Source: Phycisphaerae bacterium (GTDB taxonomy: Bacteria > Planctomycetota > Phycisphaerae > Phycisphaerales > SM1A02). From it: a stretch of 57,045 nucleotides of DNA. The stretch covers positions 34,511-91,555 of the forward strand of contig PBEX01000023.1 in assembly GCA_002718515.1 (NCBI GenBank), given 5' to 3'. Below the pieces are notes generated by a model. That model was given only the letters and a program-made list of their open reading frames with translations, was not told the origin of the DNA and did no database searches. The position numbers were made by a program, and so were the translations under genes. Positions within the stretch are counted from its first letter, which is position 1, and each line of letters starts with the position of its first letter. Positions 1 to 8,187 of this stretch are shown here, piece by piece.

Positions 1-645
1 CCGTATTACTTAGAATCATGGCGCATTGTTGAAGATGGTTACGCCACTGTTAGCGAAGTTGATGAAGCGCTTCAGTTACTTGGCGAGTTTCGCATGGGAC
101 CCTTTATGCTGACTGACCTGATTGGTCAAGACATCAATGTTGCGACTACAAATAGCGTTTGGGGTAGACTCGATCAACCAAGTCGCTTGGCCCCAAGCTC
201 ACTTCAATCGTCACTGGTTGAGAACAATTATCTCGGCAAGAAAACTGGGCGAGGTGCCTACGCACATGATGGTGATGGCAACGCAACCCCTGCAATCATC
301 CAAGAAACTCATGAACTCGCAACTTCTGATGCACTTACAACTGCAATCAATGCCTTTTGTTTGGAAGCAACTCGAACTTCAGGTTCGGCAATTGCAAAAT
401 ACATTTTTTCTAGGGTGCTCATCAGCATTATTAATGAAGCGCTCTGGGCAAAATCTGAAGGTGTTGCTTCTGAACAAGATATCGACACCGCTATGAAACT
501 TGGAACAAACTACCCAAAAGGTCCTTTTGAGTGGATTGAACTCGTAGGCATGGATAAAGTGCTTACGCTGCTCGAAGAACTCAACAACACAGTAGATGAC
601 GATCGATTTCTTGCCCCTTCTACAGCGACCTGTGCAACTCCATAA
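1..645 (+). CDS. paaH: 3-hydroxyacyl-CoA dehydrogenase, PaaH-type, C-terminal part (5' end outside window)
   Basis: The reading frame is open from base 1, so the gene enters from the left edge and only its C-terminal ~214 residues are seen. The first codons read PYYLESWRIVEDG, and MGPFMLTDLIGQD follows; these are hallmarks of the first 3HCDH C-terminal domain (family pattern GPFxLxDLxGxD). A second 3HCDH_C-like half (NEALWAKSEGVASEQDID ... YPKGPFEWIELVG) follows, as in the two-domain PaaH enzymes of phenylacetate degradation. The NAD-binding Rossmann domain lies outside the window. The enzyme would oxidise 3-hydroxyadipyl-CoA to 3-oxoadipyl-CoA, the substrate of the thiolase encoded next. The family is clear; the PaaH assignment rests on the neighbouring paa genes. 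Confidence 0.85.
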   Translation, partial: PYYLESWRIVEDGYATVSEVDEALQLLGEFRMGPFMLTDLIGQDINVATTNSVWGRLDQPSRLAPSSLQSSLVENNYLGKKTGRGAYAHDGDGNATPAIIQETHELATSDALTTAINAFCLEATRTSGSAIAKYIFSRVLISIINEALWAKSEGVASEQDIDTAMKLGTNYPKGPFEWIELVGMDKVLTLLEELNNTVDDDRFLAPSTATCATP

Positions 646-673
646 CAACGCAATATGAATGCCGAATCGTGGG

Positions 674-679
674 TACAAT
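674..679 (+). promoter_or_regulatory. putative -10 box (TACAAT) for a leaderless thiolase transcript
   Basis: TACAAT ends 7 bases before the ATG at 687 and there is no Shine-Dalgarno, so a transcript starting at the usual distance would begin at or next to the start codon. The same layout recurs at several other transcription-unit starts in this window. No convincing -35 is seen. It could also be chance in AT-rich spacer. Confidence 0.4.
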
Positions 680-686
680 ATCCAAG

Positions 687-1898
687 ATGTCACGAAAAGT
701 TGCAATCGTATCCGCTGTCAGAACGCCAATTGGGCGATATGGTGGCGCGTTAAGTTCAGTTCGACCTGATGACCTTGCTGCCCTTGCTATTAAGGAAGCA
801 GTCTCACGATCAAACGTTAAACCAGAATCCATCGATGAGGTTTATTTTGGAGCAGCAAATCAAGCAGGCGAAGACAACCGAAACGTAGCTAGAATGGCTG
901 CACTGCTTGCGGGGTTGCCTGAAACAGTTGCTGGTTCTACGGTCAATCGTCTCTGTGCGTCTGGGTTAGAAGCGATTAATGTCGCTGCAAGAATGATTGA
1001 AGGCAACTGCGCTGACATCATCGTTGCAGGCGGCGTCGAATCAATGAGTCGCGCTCCATTTGTCATGGCAACGGGTGCTACTGCATTCGACCGCAAGTGC
1101 GAAGTGTATGACACCACTATCGGATGGCGCTTTACCAATCCAAAACTTTCTGCGCTTTATGAGCCATACTCAATGGGAGAGACTGCTGAGAATGTTGCGC
1201 GAAGATGGAACATTTCAAGAGAGGATCAAGACACCTTTGCTTGGACAAGTCAACAGCGCTGGAATAATGCGAACGAACAAGGCTTATGGAAAGATGAAAT
1301 CTTCCCAGTAGAGATTCCGCAACGCAAAGGCGATCCCATCATTGTTGATACCGATGAACATCCACGACCAGAGGTCTCCGTTGAAAAACTAAATACGCTT
1401 CGCACCGTATTTTCAAGTGCCGATGACGCAACTGTCACAGCAGGCAACAGCTCAGGTGTCAATGATGGCGCTGCAGCTCTCGTTCTCGTTGAAGCTGAAC
1501 TTGCAAACTCGTTAGGCTTGAACATCATGGGATACGTTGGCCCTTCAGCATCGGCTGGCGTTGACCCAGCAGTAATGGGAGTTGGCCCAGTTAGCGCGAC
1601 TCAAAAACTTCTTGAACGCACGGGGCTTTCTGTAGATGACATCGACAGATTTGAACTCAACGAGGCATTTGCAGCACAATCGCTGGCATGTATTCAAGAA
1701 CTCGGACTAGACAAGGAGAAGGTGAATGTGCATGGCGGAGCCATCGCAATGGGCCATCCATTAGGCTGTAGCGGTGCTAGACTCGTGGTGACGTTGATTC
1801 ATGAGTTAAATAGGATGAATTTGAGCAAAGGGGTTGCTACACTTTGTGTAGGTGTTGGACAGGGACTCGCAACACTGATTGAAGGAGAAGTATCGTGA
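687..1898 (+). CDS. paaJ: 3-oxoadipyl-CoA / acetyl-CoA thiolase (PaaJ/PcaF type)
   Basis: This is a 403-residue type II thiolase, full length for the family. The acylated cysteine sits in [12 protein letters not shown] near residue 90, the [10 protein letters not shown] motif is near 330, the histidine motif [17 protein letters not shown] follows, and the C-terminal cysteine lies in CVGVGQG (the usual CxGGGQ with one Gly replaced by Val). It would cleave 3-oxoadipyl-CoA with CoA to succinyl-CoA and acetyl-CoA, the last step of phenylacetate beta-oxidation. I chose the ATG at 687 ([14 protein letters not shown]), which aligns with the family N-terminus; an in-frame GTG at 669 would add six atypical residues. 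The stop overlaps the paaA GTG by four bases, indicating translational coupling. Confidence 0.9.
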   Translation: MSRKVAIVSAVRTPIGRYGGALSSVRPDDLAALAIKEAVSRSNVKPESIDEVYFGAANQAGEDNRNVARMAALLAGLPETVAGSTVNRLCASGLEAINVAARMIEGNCADIIVAGGVESMSRAPFVMATGATAFDRKCEVYDTTIGWRFTNPKLSALYEPYSMGETAENVARRWNISREDQDTFAWTSQQRWNNANEQGLWKDEIFPVEIPQRKGDPIIVDTDEHPRPEVSVEKLNTLRTVFSSADDATVTAGNSSGVNDGAAALVLVEAELANSLGLNIMGYVGPSASAGVDPAVMGVGPVSATQKLLERTGLSVDDIDRFELNEAFAAQSLACIQELGLDKEKVNVHGGAIAMGHPLGCSGARLVVTLIHELNRMNLSKGVATLCVGVGQGLATLIEGEVS

Positions 1899-2908
1899 GT
1901 GCAAGCGCAAACGTAGAAGTCAAAGTGCAAGATGGATCAAATGAAGATCCTGAAAAGCTCGCCGCTTTTGAAGCACATGTTCAAGCCGGTGGTTTGATTG
2001 AACCAAACGACTGGATGCCTGAGGCCTACCGTTCTCTCATGCTTCGCATGGCGGAACATCACGCAAACAGCGAAATTGTGGGCGCGCTACCTGAAGGCGA
2101 GTGGATTACTCGCGCTCCAAACTTGAAACGAAAGTTAGCGCTCACTGCAAAAGTGCAAGATGAGGTTGGGCACGGACAGATGTTGTATGAAGTTGCTCAA
2201 GATTTAGGCAAATCACGCAACGCAATGTTGCGAGACCTCATTACGGGTAAAACAAAGTATCACAACTGTTTCAACTATCCATGTCCAACATGGGCAGACA
2301 TCTGCATGATTGCGTGGCTCATCGATGGTGCTGCAATTCTGAATCAGGGCACGCTTGCTCACGGTTCGTTCGGACCATACATCCGAACAATGAGGCGAAT
2401 CAATATGGAAGAGGCATTCCACTTTAAACATGGTGAAGACATGGTTCTTACGCTTATGAGTGGAACAGAACACCAAAAGAAAATGGCGCAAGATGCATTT
2501 GACCGCTGGTGGGGTCCATCGATTGCGTTCTTTGGTCCAAATGATCGCCCAGATGAACGCGAACGACCAGCAATGAAATGGCGAATGAAGACCGCTACAA
2601 ATGATGAGTTACGGCAAAAGTTCGTCAACAGATTTGCTCCTGCTGCAATGGCAACAGGGCTCGTCATCAATGTCTGTGAAAAGGATGAAGATGGCATGGT
2701 CACCAAGGCGACGCCAGATCCCCTACTGAAACTCGATGAAGAGACTGGCAATTGGGGGTTCACTCAGCCAGACTGGGACGAGTTCTTCAAAGTAATTCGT
2801 GGTAACGGACCCTGTAATGATGACCGCGTTGCCCTTCGACGTTTCTCTTACGAACAAGGCGAATGGGTGCGAAACGCAATCCTTAACGGACAGGCAACCC
2901 AAAACTAA
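1895..2908 (+). CDS. paaA: 1,2-phenylacetyl-CoA epoxidase catalytic subunit PaaA
   Basis: This 337-residue protein is the diiron catalytic subunit of the ring-1,2-phenylacetyl-CoA epoxidase. The ferritin-like helices carry the expected iron ligands: Glu-His in AEHHANSEIVGALPEGEW, an ExxH in KVQDEVGHGQMLYE and another ExxH in MEEAFHFKHGED. Length and motif order match PaaA. It acts in the cytoplasm with PaaC as structural partner and PaaB as bridging subunit, using O2 and electrons delivered by a reductase. It starts with GTG overlapping the thiolase stop, and paaB follows two bases after its own stop, so it is internal to an operon. Confidence 0.95.
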   Translation: MSASANVEVKVQDGSNEDPEKLAAFEAHVQAGGLIEPNDWMPEAYRSLMLRMAEHHANSEIVGALPEGEWITRAPNLKRKLALTAKVQDEVGHGQMLYEVAQDLGKSRNAMLRDLITGKTKYHNCFNYPCPTWADICMIAWLIDGAAILNQGTLAHGSFGPYIRTMRRINMEEAFHFKHGEDMVLTLMSGTEHQKKMAQDAFDRWWGPSIAFFGPNDRPDERERPAMKWRMKTATNDELRQKFVNRFAPAAMATGLVINVCEKDEDGMVTKATPDPLLKLDEETGNWGFTQPDWDEFFKVIRGNGPCNDDRVALRRFSYEQGEWVRNAILNGQATQN

Positions 2909-2910
2909 TC

Positions 2911-3489
2911 ATGATTACGAATCCAAGAATCAAACCGCCGTTCAAGAGTGACGAACTAGAGACTCAAGAAGTTGAAGCGTTTCCAGTCTGGGAAGTCTTT
3001 ACCCAGAAAAAGGAAACGGATTCGCACACGCATGCTGGCTCATTGAGTGCTCCAAACGCACTCATGGCTGCTAACTTTGCAAGGGAACATTATGGGCAGG
3101 ATCAAGTTTGCCGATCGATGTGGATTGGGTTGAGAGACGATTTTAAATCGAAGGATGCATGCGAAGATACATACGAGGTGTTTGTACAGTGGAATGCTGG
3201 TGACAGGCACGTGCATGTCGGACAAGTCAACGCAGCGAGCGGTGAAGAAGCCGAAGCAATGTGTAAAAAAGAGTTTGTCGGAGAAAAAGAGTTTTACACC
3301 ATTTGGACAATTCCTCACCAAGCGATGAATTCTATTGATGGTGAAGAAGACATGATTTGGCGATCAACCGATCAATCTTACCGGCTTGCAAAAGGGTATA
3401 GCAAAATCGTAAGGCAAAAATGGGATGCCATTAGAGCATCAAAAGATGTTGATGATTATCAAAAAGAAGATTTGAAAGACACTTTCTAA
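2911..3489 (+). CDS. paaB: phenylacetyl-CoA epoxidase subunit PaaB, tandem-domain form
   Basis: The protein has 192 residues, about twice the ~95 of classical PaaB. Residues ~25-75 contain the PaaB signature (WEVFTQKK, HTHAGSLSAPNALMAANFAR, SMWIGL). Residues ~85-135 repeat the same fold in diverged form (YEVFVQWN, HVHVGQVNAASGEEAEAMCK, FYTIWTIP). It therefore looks like an internal duplication or fusion of two PaaB domains, plus a C-terminal tail of ~55 residues of unknown role. PaaB bridges the PaaAC subcomplexes. The gene is packed between paaA and paaC with spacers of one or two bases. Confidence 0.9.
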   Translation: MITNPRIKPPFKSDELETQEVEAFPVWEVFTQKKETDSHTHAGSLSAPNALMAANFAREHYGQDQVCRSMWIGLRDDFKSKDACEDTYEVFVQWNAGDRHVHVGQVNAASGEEAEAMCKKEFVGEKEFYTIWTIPHQAMNSIDGEEDMIWRSTDQSYRLAKGYSKIVRQKWDAIRASKDVDDYQKEDLKDTF

Positions 3490-3490
3490 G

Positions 3491-4267
3491 ATGAGTACGT
3501 TTAACGAAGCAACCCAGCAAGCCGCAATCAACTTGTGTTTATCCATTGCAGATGACAAATTGTTTTTAGGGCATCGAAACAGTAACTGGACAGGCATTGC
3601 ACCGATTTTAGAAGCAGACATTGCGTTTTCATCACTCGCTCAAGATGATATCGCTCACGCAAGCGCGATGTATGAACTTGTAGGCAAACTCATGGGTGAT
3701 AGCGCTGATGATGTTGCTTACGGTCGTAAGCCAGATGCGTACTTATGTGCAGATATCGTGACCAAAGACGACGGTTTTGATTGGGCGAATGCAATTGCGA
3801 GACAGTTCTACTGCAATCACTTTGACTTACTTCGGTTTGAACGATTGTCAAACTCATCATGGAGTGATTTAGCAGCGCTATGCAAACGACTCGTCGTTGA
3901 ACAACAGATTCAAGTCAATCACATCAATGATTGGATTCAACAGCTTGCTAAAGGCACCACCGAATCTAGAGAAAAAATTACTGAAGCGTTAAACGAGTAT
4001 GCACCTGAAGCAACAATGCTGTTTGAAACACCATACGCTTTTGACTTACTCGTTGAAGAAGGAATCGTAAAATCGGATGGCGACATCTTCACAGAGTGGC
4101 AACAAAGAGTGCAAGAACAATTTGAACTCGCTGGAGTTTCTATCGAGATTGCTCAGCGTGATGTCGAGGTGCAAGGTGGACGTTCTGGAAACCATTCAGA
4201 AGATTTCAATGAATCATTACGAGAGTTACAAGCTGTTTACAGGGAAGACCCAACAGCGGCATGGTAA
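3491..4267 (+). CDS. paaC: phenylacetyl-CoA epoxidase structural subunit PaaC
   Basis: This 258-residue ferritin-like protein matches PaaC in length and motifs. The N-terminus (LSIADDKLFLGHRNSNW, APILEADIAFSSLAQDDIAH) is characteristic, and a typical C-terminal segment contains EMLF-like helices and the AGVSIE stretch. PaaC pairs with PaaA in the epoxidase, is needed for stability and substrate binding, and has lost catalytic iron. The ATG lies one base after the paaB stop region and the gene's 3' end overlaps paaD by seven bases, so the genes are probably co-translated. Confidence 0.92.
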   Translation: MSTFNEATQQAAINLCLSIADDKLFLGHRNSNWTGIAPILEADIAFSSLAQDDIAHASAMYELVGKLMGDSADDVAYGRKPDAYLCADIVTKDDGFDWANAIARQFYCNHFDLLRFERLSNSSWSDLAALCKRLVVEQQIQVNHINDWIQQLAKGTTESREKITEALNEYAPEATMLFETPYAFDLLVEEGIVKSDGDIFTEWQQRVQEQFELAGVSIEIAQRDVEVQGGRSGNHSEDFNESLRELQAVYREDPTAAW

Positions 4268-4758
4268 GCAAACAAGCCATTCTTGATGTCTTGTTGACAA
4301 TACCAGATCCAGAAATGCCAATCAGTATTGTCGATTTAGGCATTGTTGAAACCGTAGATGTACAAGAGAACATTGTGCGAGTCGAGTTGTTGCCTACTTT
4401 TGTTGGTTGCTTAGCCTTGCCCGCAATTGCAGATGAAGTCAAACAGAAAATTGGGGAGATGGAAGGCATAGAAGAGGTGACCGTTGACTTCATCTATGAC
4501 CCACCTTGGAGCACTGATCGTATGACCGAGCAAGGCAAAAACGACCTTGCCGAGATGGGTATTGCTGTCCCAGATGGCTCATGCTGCTCAAGCGGGTCTG
4601 AAGTGACCAAAGTTGAACTCCAAACTTCAGCAATTAGATGCCCGTGGTGCGAATCCGAAGATACGACTTATACAAGCACATTTGGACCGACGCGGTGCCG
4701 TTCAATCCACTTTTGCAATGCCTGCAGACAGCCGTTTGAACGGATGAAACAAATCTAG
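4261..4758 (+). CDS. paaD: PaaD, phenylacetyl-CoA epoxidase maturation factor (MIP18/DUF59 family)
   Basis: The 165 residues contain an N-terminal DUF59/MIP18 domain (DPEMPISIVDLGIVE, LLPTFVGCLAL, DFIYDPPWSTD) and a C-terminal zinc-ribbon-like segment with CPWCES ... CRSIHFCNACRQPFE. This is the typical PaaD layout and length. PaaD is thought to assist metal or Fe-S maturation of the epoxidase system. It is the last paa gene on this strand: where paaE (the flavin/Fe-S reductase) usually follows, a 2-oxoacid dehydrogenase gene begins 34 bases later with its own promoter-like sequence. Confidence 0.92.
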   Translation: MVSKQAILDVLLTIPDPEMPISIVDLGIVETVDVQENIVRVELLPTFVGCLALPAIADEVKQKIGEMEGIEEVTVDFIYDPPWSTDRMTEQGKNDLAEMGIAVPDGSCCSSGSEVTKVELQTSAIRCPWCESEDTTYTSTFGPTRCRSIHFCNACRQPFERMKQI

Positions 4759-4775
4759 AATCGAACCCTCGGGGA

Positions 4776-4784
4776 TGGTATGAT
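4776..4784 (+). promoter_or_regulatory. extended -10 promoter element before the 2-oxoacid dehydrogenase genes
   Basis: TGGTATGAT is an extended -10 (TG-n-TATGAT) ending 8 bases before the ATG at 4793, with no Shine-Dalgarno between. The stretch TATGATACGGTGCTATG recurs almost exactly, on the other strand, before the ABC ATPase gene at 20301 (TATGATGCGGTGCTATG). This supports a promoter giving a leaderless or nearly leaderless mRNA. No good -35 was found. Confidence 0.5.
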
Positions 4785-4792
4785 ACGGTGCT

Positions 4793-5959
4793 ATGGCAAC
4801 TGAAAAACCATCTCATAGCACGGCTAACGAGGGGCAAGAGGTTTCGCCTTCACAGACCCCTTCTGCTATGGATACTACACCCATTCAACTTGGACAGATA
4901 GAAGTCCTCCAAATTCTCAATGAGCATGGAGAAGTTGATGAAGGGTTAGAACCAAAATATTCGCAAGATGAACTCATCGAGATGTACACTTCGATGGTTC
5001 GCGCAAGAGCGTTCGACAAAAGAATGCTCACCATGCAGAGGCAAGGTCGCATGGGGACATTTGCTCCAAACTTAGGGCAAGAGGCGTGCATTGTCGGTCA
5101 AGTTTATCCGCTCAATCAAGGTGATTGGTATGCACCTTCTTATCGTTCTTTCGGCGCTCAAATAATGCGCGGATGGCCAATGGAACACCTTATGAGATTG
5201 TGGGCTGGATTCCATGATGGTTTTCCTCCACCAAAATACGTAAACGACATGCCATTTTCGATTGTCATTGGATCTCATGTGTTGCCTGCTGTTGGTATTG
5301 GCATGGGCATGACTTACAAGAATGATGCAAATTGCGTTGTAGTCAACTATGGTGATGGCGCAAGTTCGCAAGGGGCTGTCAGTGAAGCATTGAACTTTGC
5401 AGCGGTGTACAAAGCCCCAGTTGTGTTCGTATGTGAAAACAATGGCTGGGCAATCTCAACACCAACTGAAAAGCAAGCAAGCAGTGAACATTTCGCAAAG
5501 CGAGGCGTTGCATTCGACGTGCCAAGCATCAGAGTTGATGGCAATGACTTGTTTGCAATGATTAAAGCAACAGAAGAGGCGGCTAAAAAAGCACGCAACG
5601 GCGGTGGCCCGACGCTCATTGAAGCAGTGACATATAGGATGAGTTTGCACACAACTGCAGATGACCCGACTGTGTATCGCAAGGACTCCGCGGTTGAAGC
5701 GTGGGAGAAACGGTGTCCTATACTTCGCTTTGAGTTGTATCTAAAACGCAAAGGCGTCATCGAGCAGTCTGTTATTGAGTCTATTGCAAGTGCTTGCGAT
5801 GAAGAAGTTATTGAAGCAAGAGACAAGTTCTACGCAATGGCGCCTGCAGACCCCACTGAGATTTTCGATTTCATGCATATTGAAATGACTGAAGAACTCA
5901 AAGCGCAAAAAGAAGAGTACTTAAAACGCCTCTCAGACAAAGGGGTCACAGATGAGTAA
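4793..5959 (+). CDS. pdhA: 2-oxoacid dehydrogenase E1 component, alpha subunit (pyruvate/branched-chain type)
   Basis: This is a 388-residue thiamine-diphosphate enzyme subunit. The TPP motif starts at GDGASSQG (residues 187-189 for GDG) and ends with NN at 216-217. MQRQGRMGTFAPNLGQEA and DWYAPSYRSFGAQIMRGW resemble pyruvate dehydrogenase E1alpha of Bacillus/Thermus type. The phosphorylation-loop region reads YRMSLHTTADDPTVYR. With the beta subunit it would decarboxylate a 2-oxoacid and transfer the acyl group to the E2 lipoyl domain. The first ~45 residues are a low-complexity extension. The substrate cannot be read from the sequence; the position beside paa genes makes phenylpyruvate or branched-chain acids possible besides pyruvate. 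The gene overlaps the next one by eight bases. Confidence 0.88.
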   Translation: MATEKPSHSTANEGQEVSPSQTPSAMDTTPIQLGQIEVLQILNEHGEVDEGLEPKYSQDELIEMYTSMVRARAFDKRMLTMQRQGRMGTFAPNLGQEACIVGQVYPLNQGDWYAPSYRSFGAQIMRGWPMEHLMRLWAGFHDGFPPPKYVNDMPFSIVIGSHVLPAVGIGMGMTYKNDANCVVVNYGDGASSQGAVSEALNFAAVYKAPVVFVCENNGWAISTPTEKQASSEHFAKRGVAFDVPSIRVDGNDLFAMIKATEEAAKKARNGGGPTLIEAVTYRMSLHTTADDPTVYRKDSAVEAWEKRCPILRFELYLKRKGVIEQSVIESIASACDEEVIEARDKFYAMAPADPTEIFDFMHIEMTEELKAQKEEYLKRLSDKGVTDE

Positions 5960-6935
5960 ACTCACAATGGTTGAAGCATTAAACCTCGCGCTTGCGCAAG
6001 AGATGGATAGAGATTCAAACGTTGTTCTCATGGGTGAAGACATTGGTGTTAATGGTGGCGTCTTTAGAGTAACCAAAGATTTGCAATCACAGTTTGGTGA
6101 GAACCGAGTACTTGATACGCCACTCGCTGAGTGCGGAATAGTTGGAACCGCTGTCGGAATGGCTGTCTACGGTTTAAGACCCGTCGTTGAAATTCAGTTC
6201 TCAGGTTTTACGATGCAAGCGTTTGATCAAATTGAACAGAATATGGCACGGTTACATAACCGAACACAAGGGAAGTACACAGTGCCGATGGTGTTGCGAA
6301 CGCCGTATGGCGGCAACATCCGCGCAGTTGAACATCACAGTGAATCAAGAGAAGCTTATTGGGCACACACGCCAGGATTACATGTTGTGATTCCTTCAGG
6401 ACCAAGAAACGCACGTGCGTTGCTTGCTGCTGCAATTCGTTCAGATGAACCTGTGATTTTCTATGAGCCGAAAGCAATTTATCGAGCATTCAGAGAAGAA
6501 GTTCCAGATGCTCCAGAGTTGTTGGAGATTGGCAAGGCAAATGTCGTTCAAGAAGGCAGCGACATCACAATCATTTCATATGGCGCGACATTAAGAACTT
6601 GTATTGAGGCTGCACAAGATTTACAAGAAGATCACAATGTTTCCGCAGATGTGATCGACCTCTTGTCAGTTTCTCCGATTGACACCGAGACCATCGCGAC
6701 CTCAGTTCAAAAAACCGGACGCTGCCTGATTGTGAATGAAGGCCAACGTACTTGCGGTATTGCATCTGAACTCATCGCTCGTATCAATGAAACGTGTTTC
6801 GAGTATCTTGAAGCACCTATTAAGCGCCTTACTGGCTTTGACACAGTGTTCCCCTACTTCCAGGTTGAGGAACACTTCTTGCCAGAGTGCGAAGAAATTG
6901 TGTCAACTGCAAAAAGCATTGTGGCTTGGGAATAA
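5952..6935 (+). CDS. pdhB: 2-oxoacid dehydrogenase E1 component, beta subunit
   Basis: The 327-residue product is full length for an E1beta subunit. It shows the typical start (MVEALNLALAQEMDRDSNVVLMGEDIGVNGGVFRVT), then LAECGIVGTAVGMAVYGLRPV and RTPYGGNIRAVEHHSES, and a C-terminal transketolase domain with GFDTVFPYFQVEEHFLP. It pairs with the preceding alpha subunit to form the heterotetrameric E1. The ATG lies inside the end of the alpha gene, so translation is coupled. Confidence 0.9.
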   Translation: MSKLTMVEALNLALAQEMDRDSNVVLMGEDIGVNGGVFRVTKDLQSQFGENRVLDTPLAECGIVGTAVGMAVYGLRPVVEIQFSGFTMQAFDQIEQNMARLHNRTQGKYTVPMVLRTPYGGNIRAVEHHSESREAYWAHTPGLHVVIPSGPRNARALLAAAIRSDEPVIFYEPKAIYRAFREEVPDAPELLEIGKANVVQEGSDITIISYGATLRTCIEAAQDLQEDHNVSADVIDLLSVSPIDTETIATSVQKTGRCLIVNEGQRTCGIASELIARINETCFEYLEAPIKRLTGFDTVFPYFQVEEHFLPECEEIVSTAKSIVAWE

Positions 6936-6945
6936 GATAACGCAC

Positions 6946-8184
6946 ATGGATTTCAAACTTCCAGACTTAGGCGAGGGCATTCACGAAGGGCAGATTCTTA
7001 CTGTTCATGTTGTTGATGGCCAATCTATCAATGAAGACGAATTGTTAATGGAAGTTGAAACTGATAAAGCCGCAGTTGAAATCCCATCACCCTGCACTGG
7101 CAAAGTTGCCAAAGTTCACGTTCAAGAAAGACAACTCGTTCATGTTGGTGATGTCATGGTGACATTCGATTCAGGTGACAGCGTAAGCGCTCCACCAGTT
7201 AGTGAATCTGTTGTTGAAACAGAAGTTGTCACCGAACCACTAACTCAGCCTAAGCGAGTCGAACAACCAAAGGTGCGAACGTCGCCATCAAATAGAAAAC
7301 TTGCAAGAACACTAAATGTCGACTTAAACACAGTGCAAGGAACTGGTTCAGGTGGTCGAATCACCAGGCAGGACATTGAGCAAGCAGCTCAAGCACCGAA
7401 ACAATCGATTGCTAAAGTCGAATCTGTCACAAGACCATCAATACAGGTTGAACAATCCATTGATGGCGTTCACGAGCAAGATGAGTATGGCGCAATCATT
7501 CGCCAACCAATGACACAAGCGAGAAAAGCAATTTCTAAAGCAATGTGCTTGGCATGGGAAACGGTGCCTCATGTGACCGATTGCAATGACGTCGATATCA
7601 CTGCGATTGATGAATTGCGAAAAACTTTCCACGATCCAGACCAGCCAAACTTAAAGTTAACGCTCTTGCCCTTTGTCATCAAAGCAGTTTGTAGGTCGAT
7701 TAAAAAGTATCCAATCTTAAATGCTGCGATTGACTCAGACACTGGTGATGTTTTGTTTAGGCAATATGTAAACATCGCTATCGGCGTAGATTCCGAACGA
7801 GGTCTCATTGCGCCTGTGATTCGAAATGCAGATTTGCTAAGCGTAGGAGAAATTTCCACACAACTTGAGCAAATCATTGAGAACGCACGAAGTGCGAGTT
7901 TCTCCATTGCAGACACTCGAGGTGCAACGTACACCATCTCAAATGCAGGCGCAGCTGGTCGGACGAGATACTCAACACCAATCATCCAACAAGGTACGGT
8001 TGCGTGTCTTGCCGTTGGTAGAGCAAGAAAAATGCCATGGGTAGTCGATGACGAAATCGTGCCAAGATTGATTCTTCCATTGAGCCATTCGATTGACCAC
8101 AGGCTTATTGATGGTGGGCGCGAGATTCCATTTATTGAACACTTGATGAACGACCTTGAACATCCAATGCGGTTCGTGGTGTAA
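6946..8184 (+). CDS. dihydrolipoamide acyltransferase (E2) of the 2-oxoacid dehydrogenase complex
   Basis: The 412-residue E2 has a single N-terminal lipoyl domain (residues ~1-76) with the lipoyl lysine at K41 in ETDKAAVEIPSP. A peripheral subunit-binding domain follows at ~105-145 (SNRKLARTLNVD ... GTGSGGRITRQDI), then a C-terminal catalytic acyltransferase domain with the HxxxDG active site as HRLIDGG. I use the ATG at 6946 (MDFKLPDLGEGIHEGQ), which starts exactly where lipoyl domains start; the upstream open frame overlaps the E1beta gene and is not family-like. The gene is 10 bases downstream of E1beta and 3 bases upstream of E3. Confidence 0.92.
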   Translation: MDFKLPDLGEGIHEGQILTVHVVDGQSINEDELLMEVETDKAAVEIPSPCTGKVAKVHVQERQLVHVGDVMVTFDSGDSVSAPPVSESVVETEVVTEPLTQPKRVEQPKVRTSPSNRKLARTLNVDLNTVQGTGSGGRITRQDIEQAAQAPKQSIAKVESVTRPSIQVEQSIDGVHEQDEYGAIIRQPMTQARKAISKAMCLAWETVPHVTDCNDVDITAIDELRKTFHDPDQPNLKLTLLPFVIKAVCRSIKKYPILNAAIDSDTGDVLFRQYVNIAIGVDSERGLIAPVIRNADLLSVGEISTQLEQIIENARSASFSIADTRGATYTISNAGAAGRTRYSTPIIQQGTVACLAVGRARKMPWVVDDEIVPRLILPLSHSIDHRLIDGGREIPFIEHLMNDLEHPMRFVV

Positions 8185-8187
8185 CTG

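Noticed and set aside
669..686. GTG start for the thiolase gene at 669
   Set aside because: It adds six residues not typical of thiolases and would place the TACAAT box inside the gene; the ATG at 687 fits the family start.
6736..6945. Longer E2 start inside the E1beta gene
   Set aside because: The extra 70 residues are out-of-frame E1beta sequence; the lipoyl domain begins exactly at the ATG at 6946.
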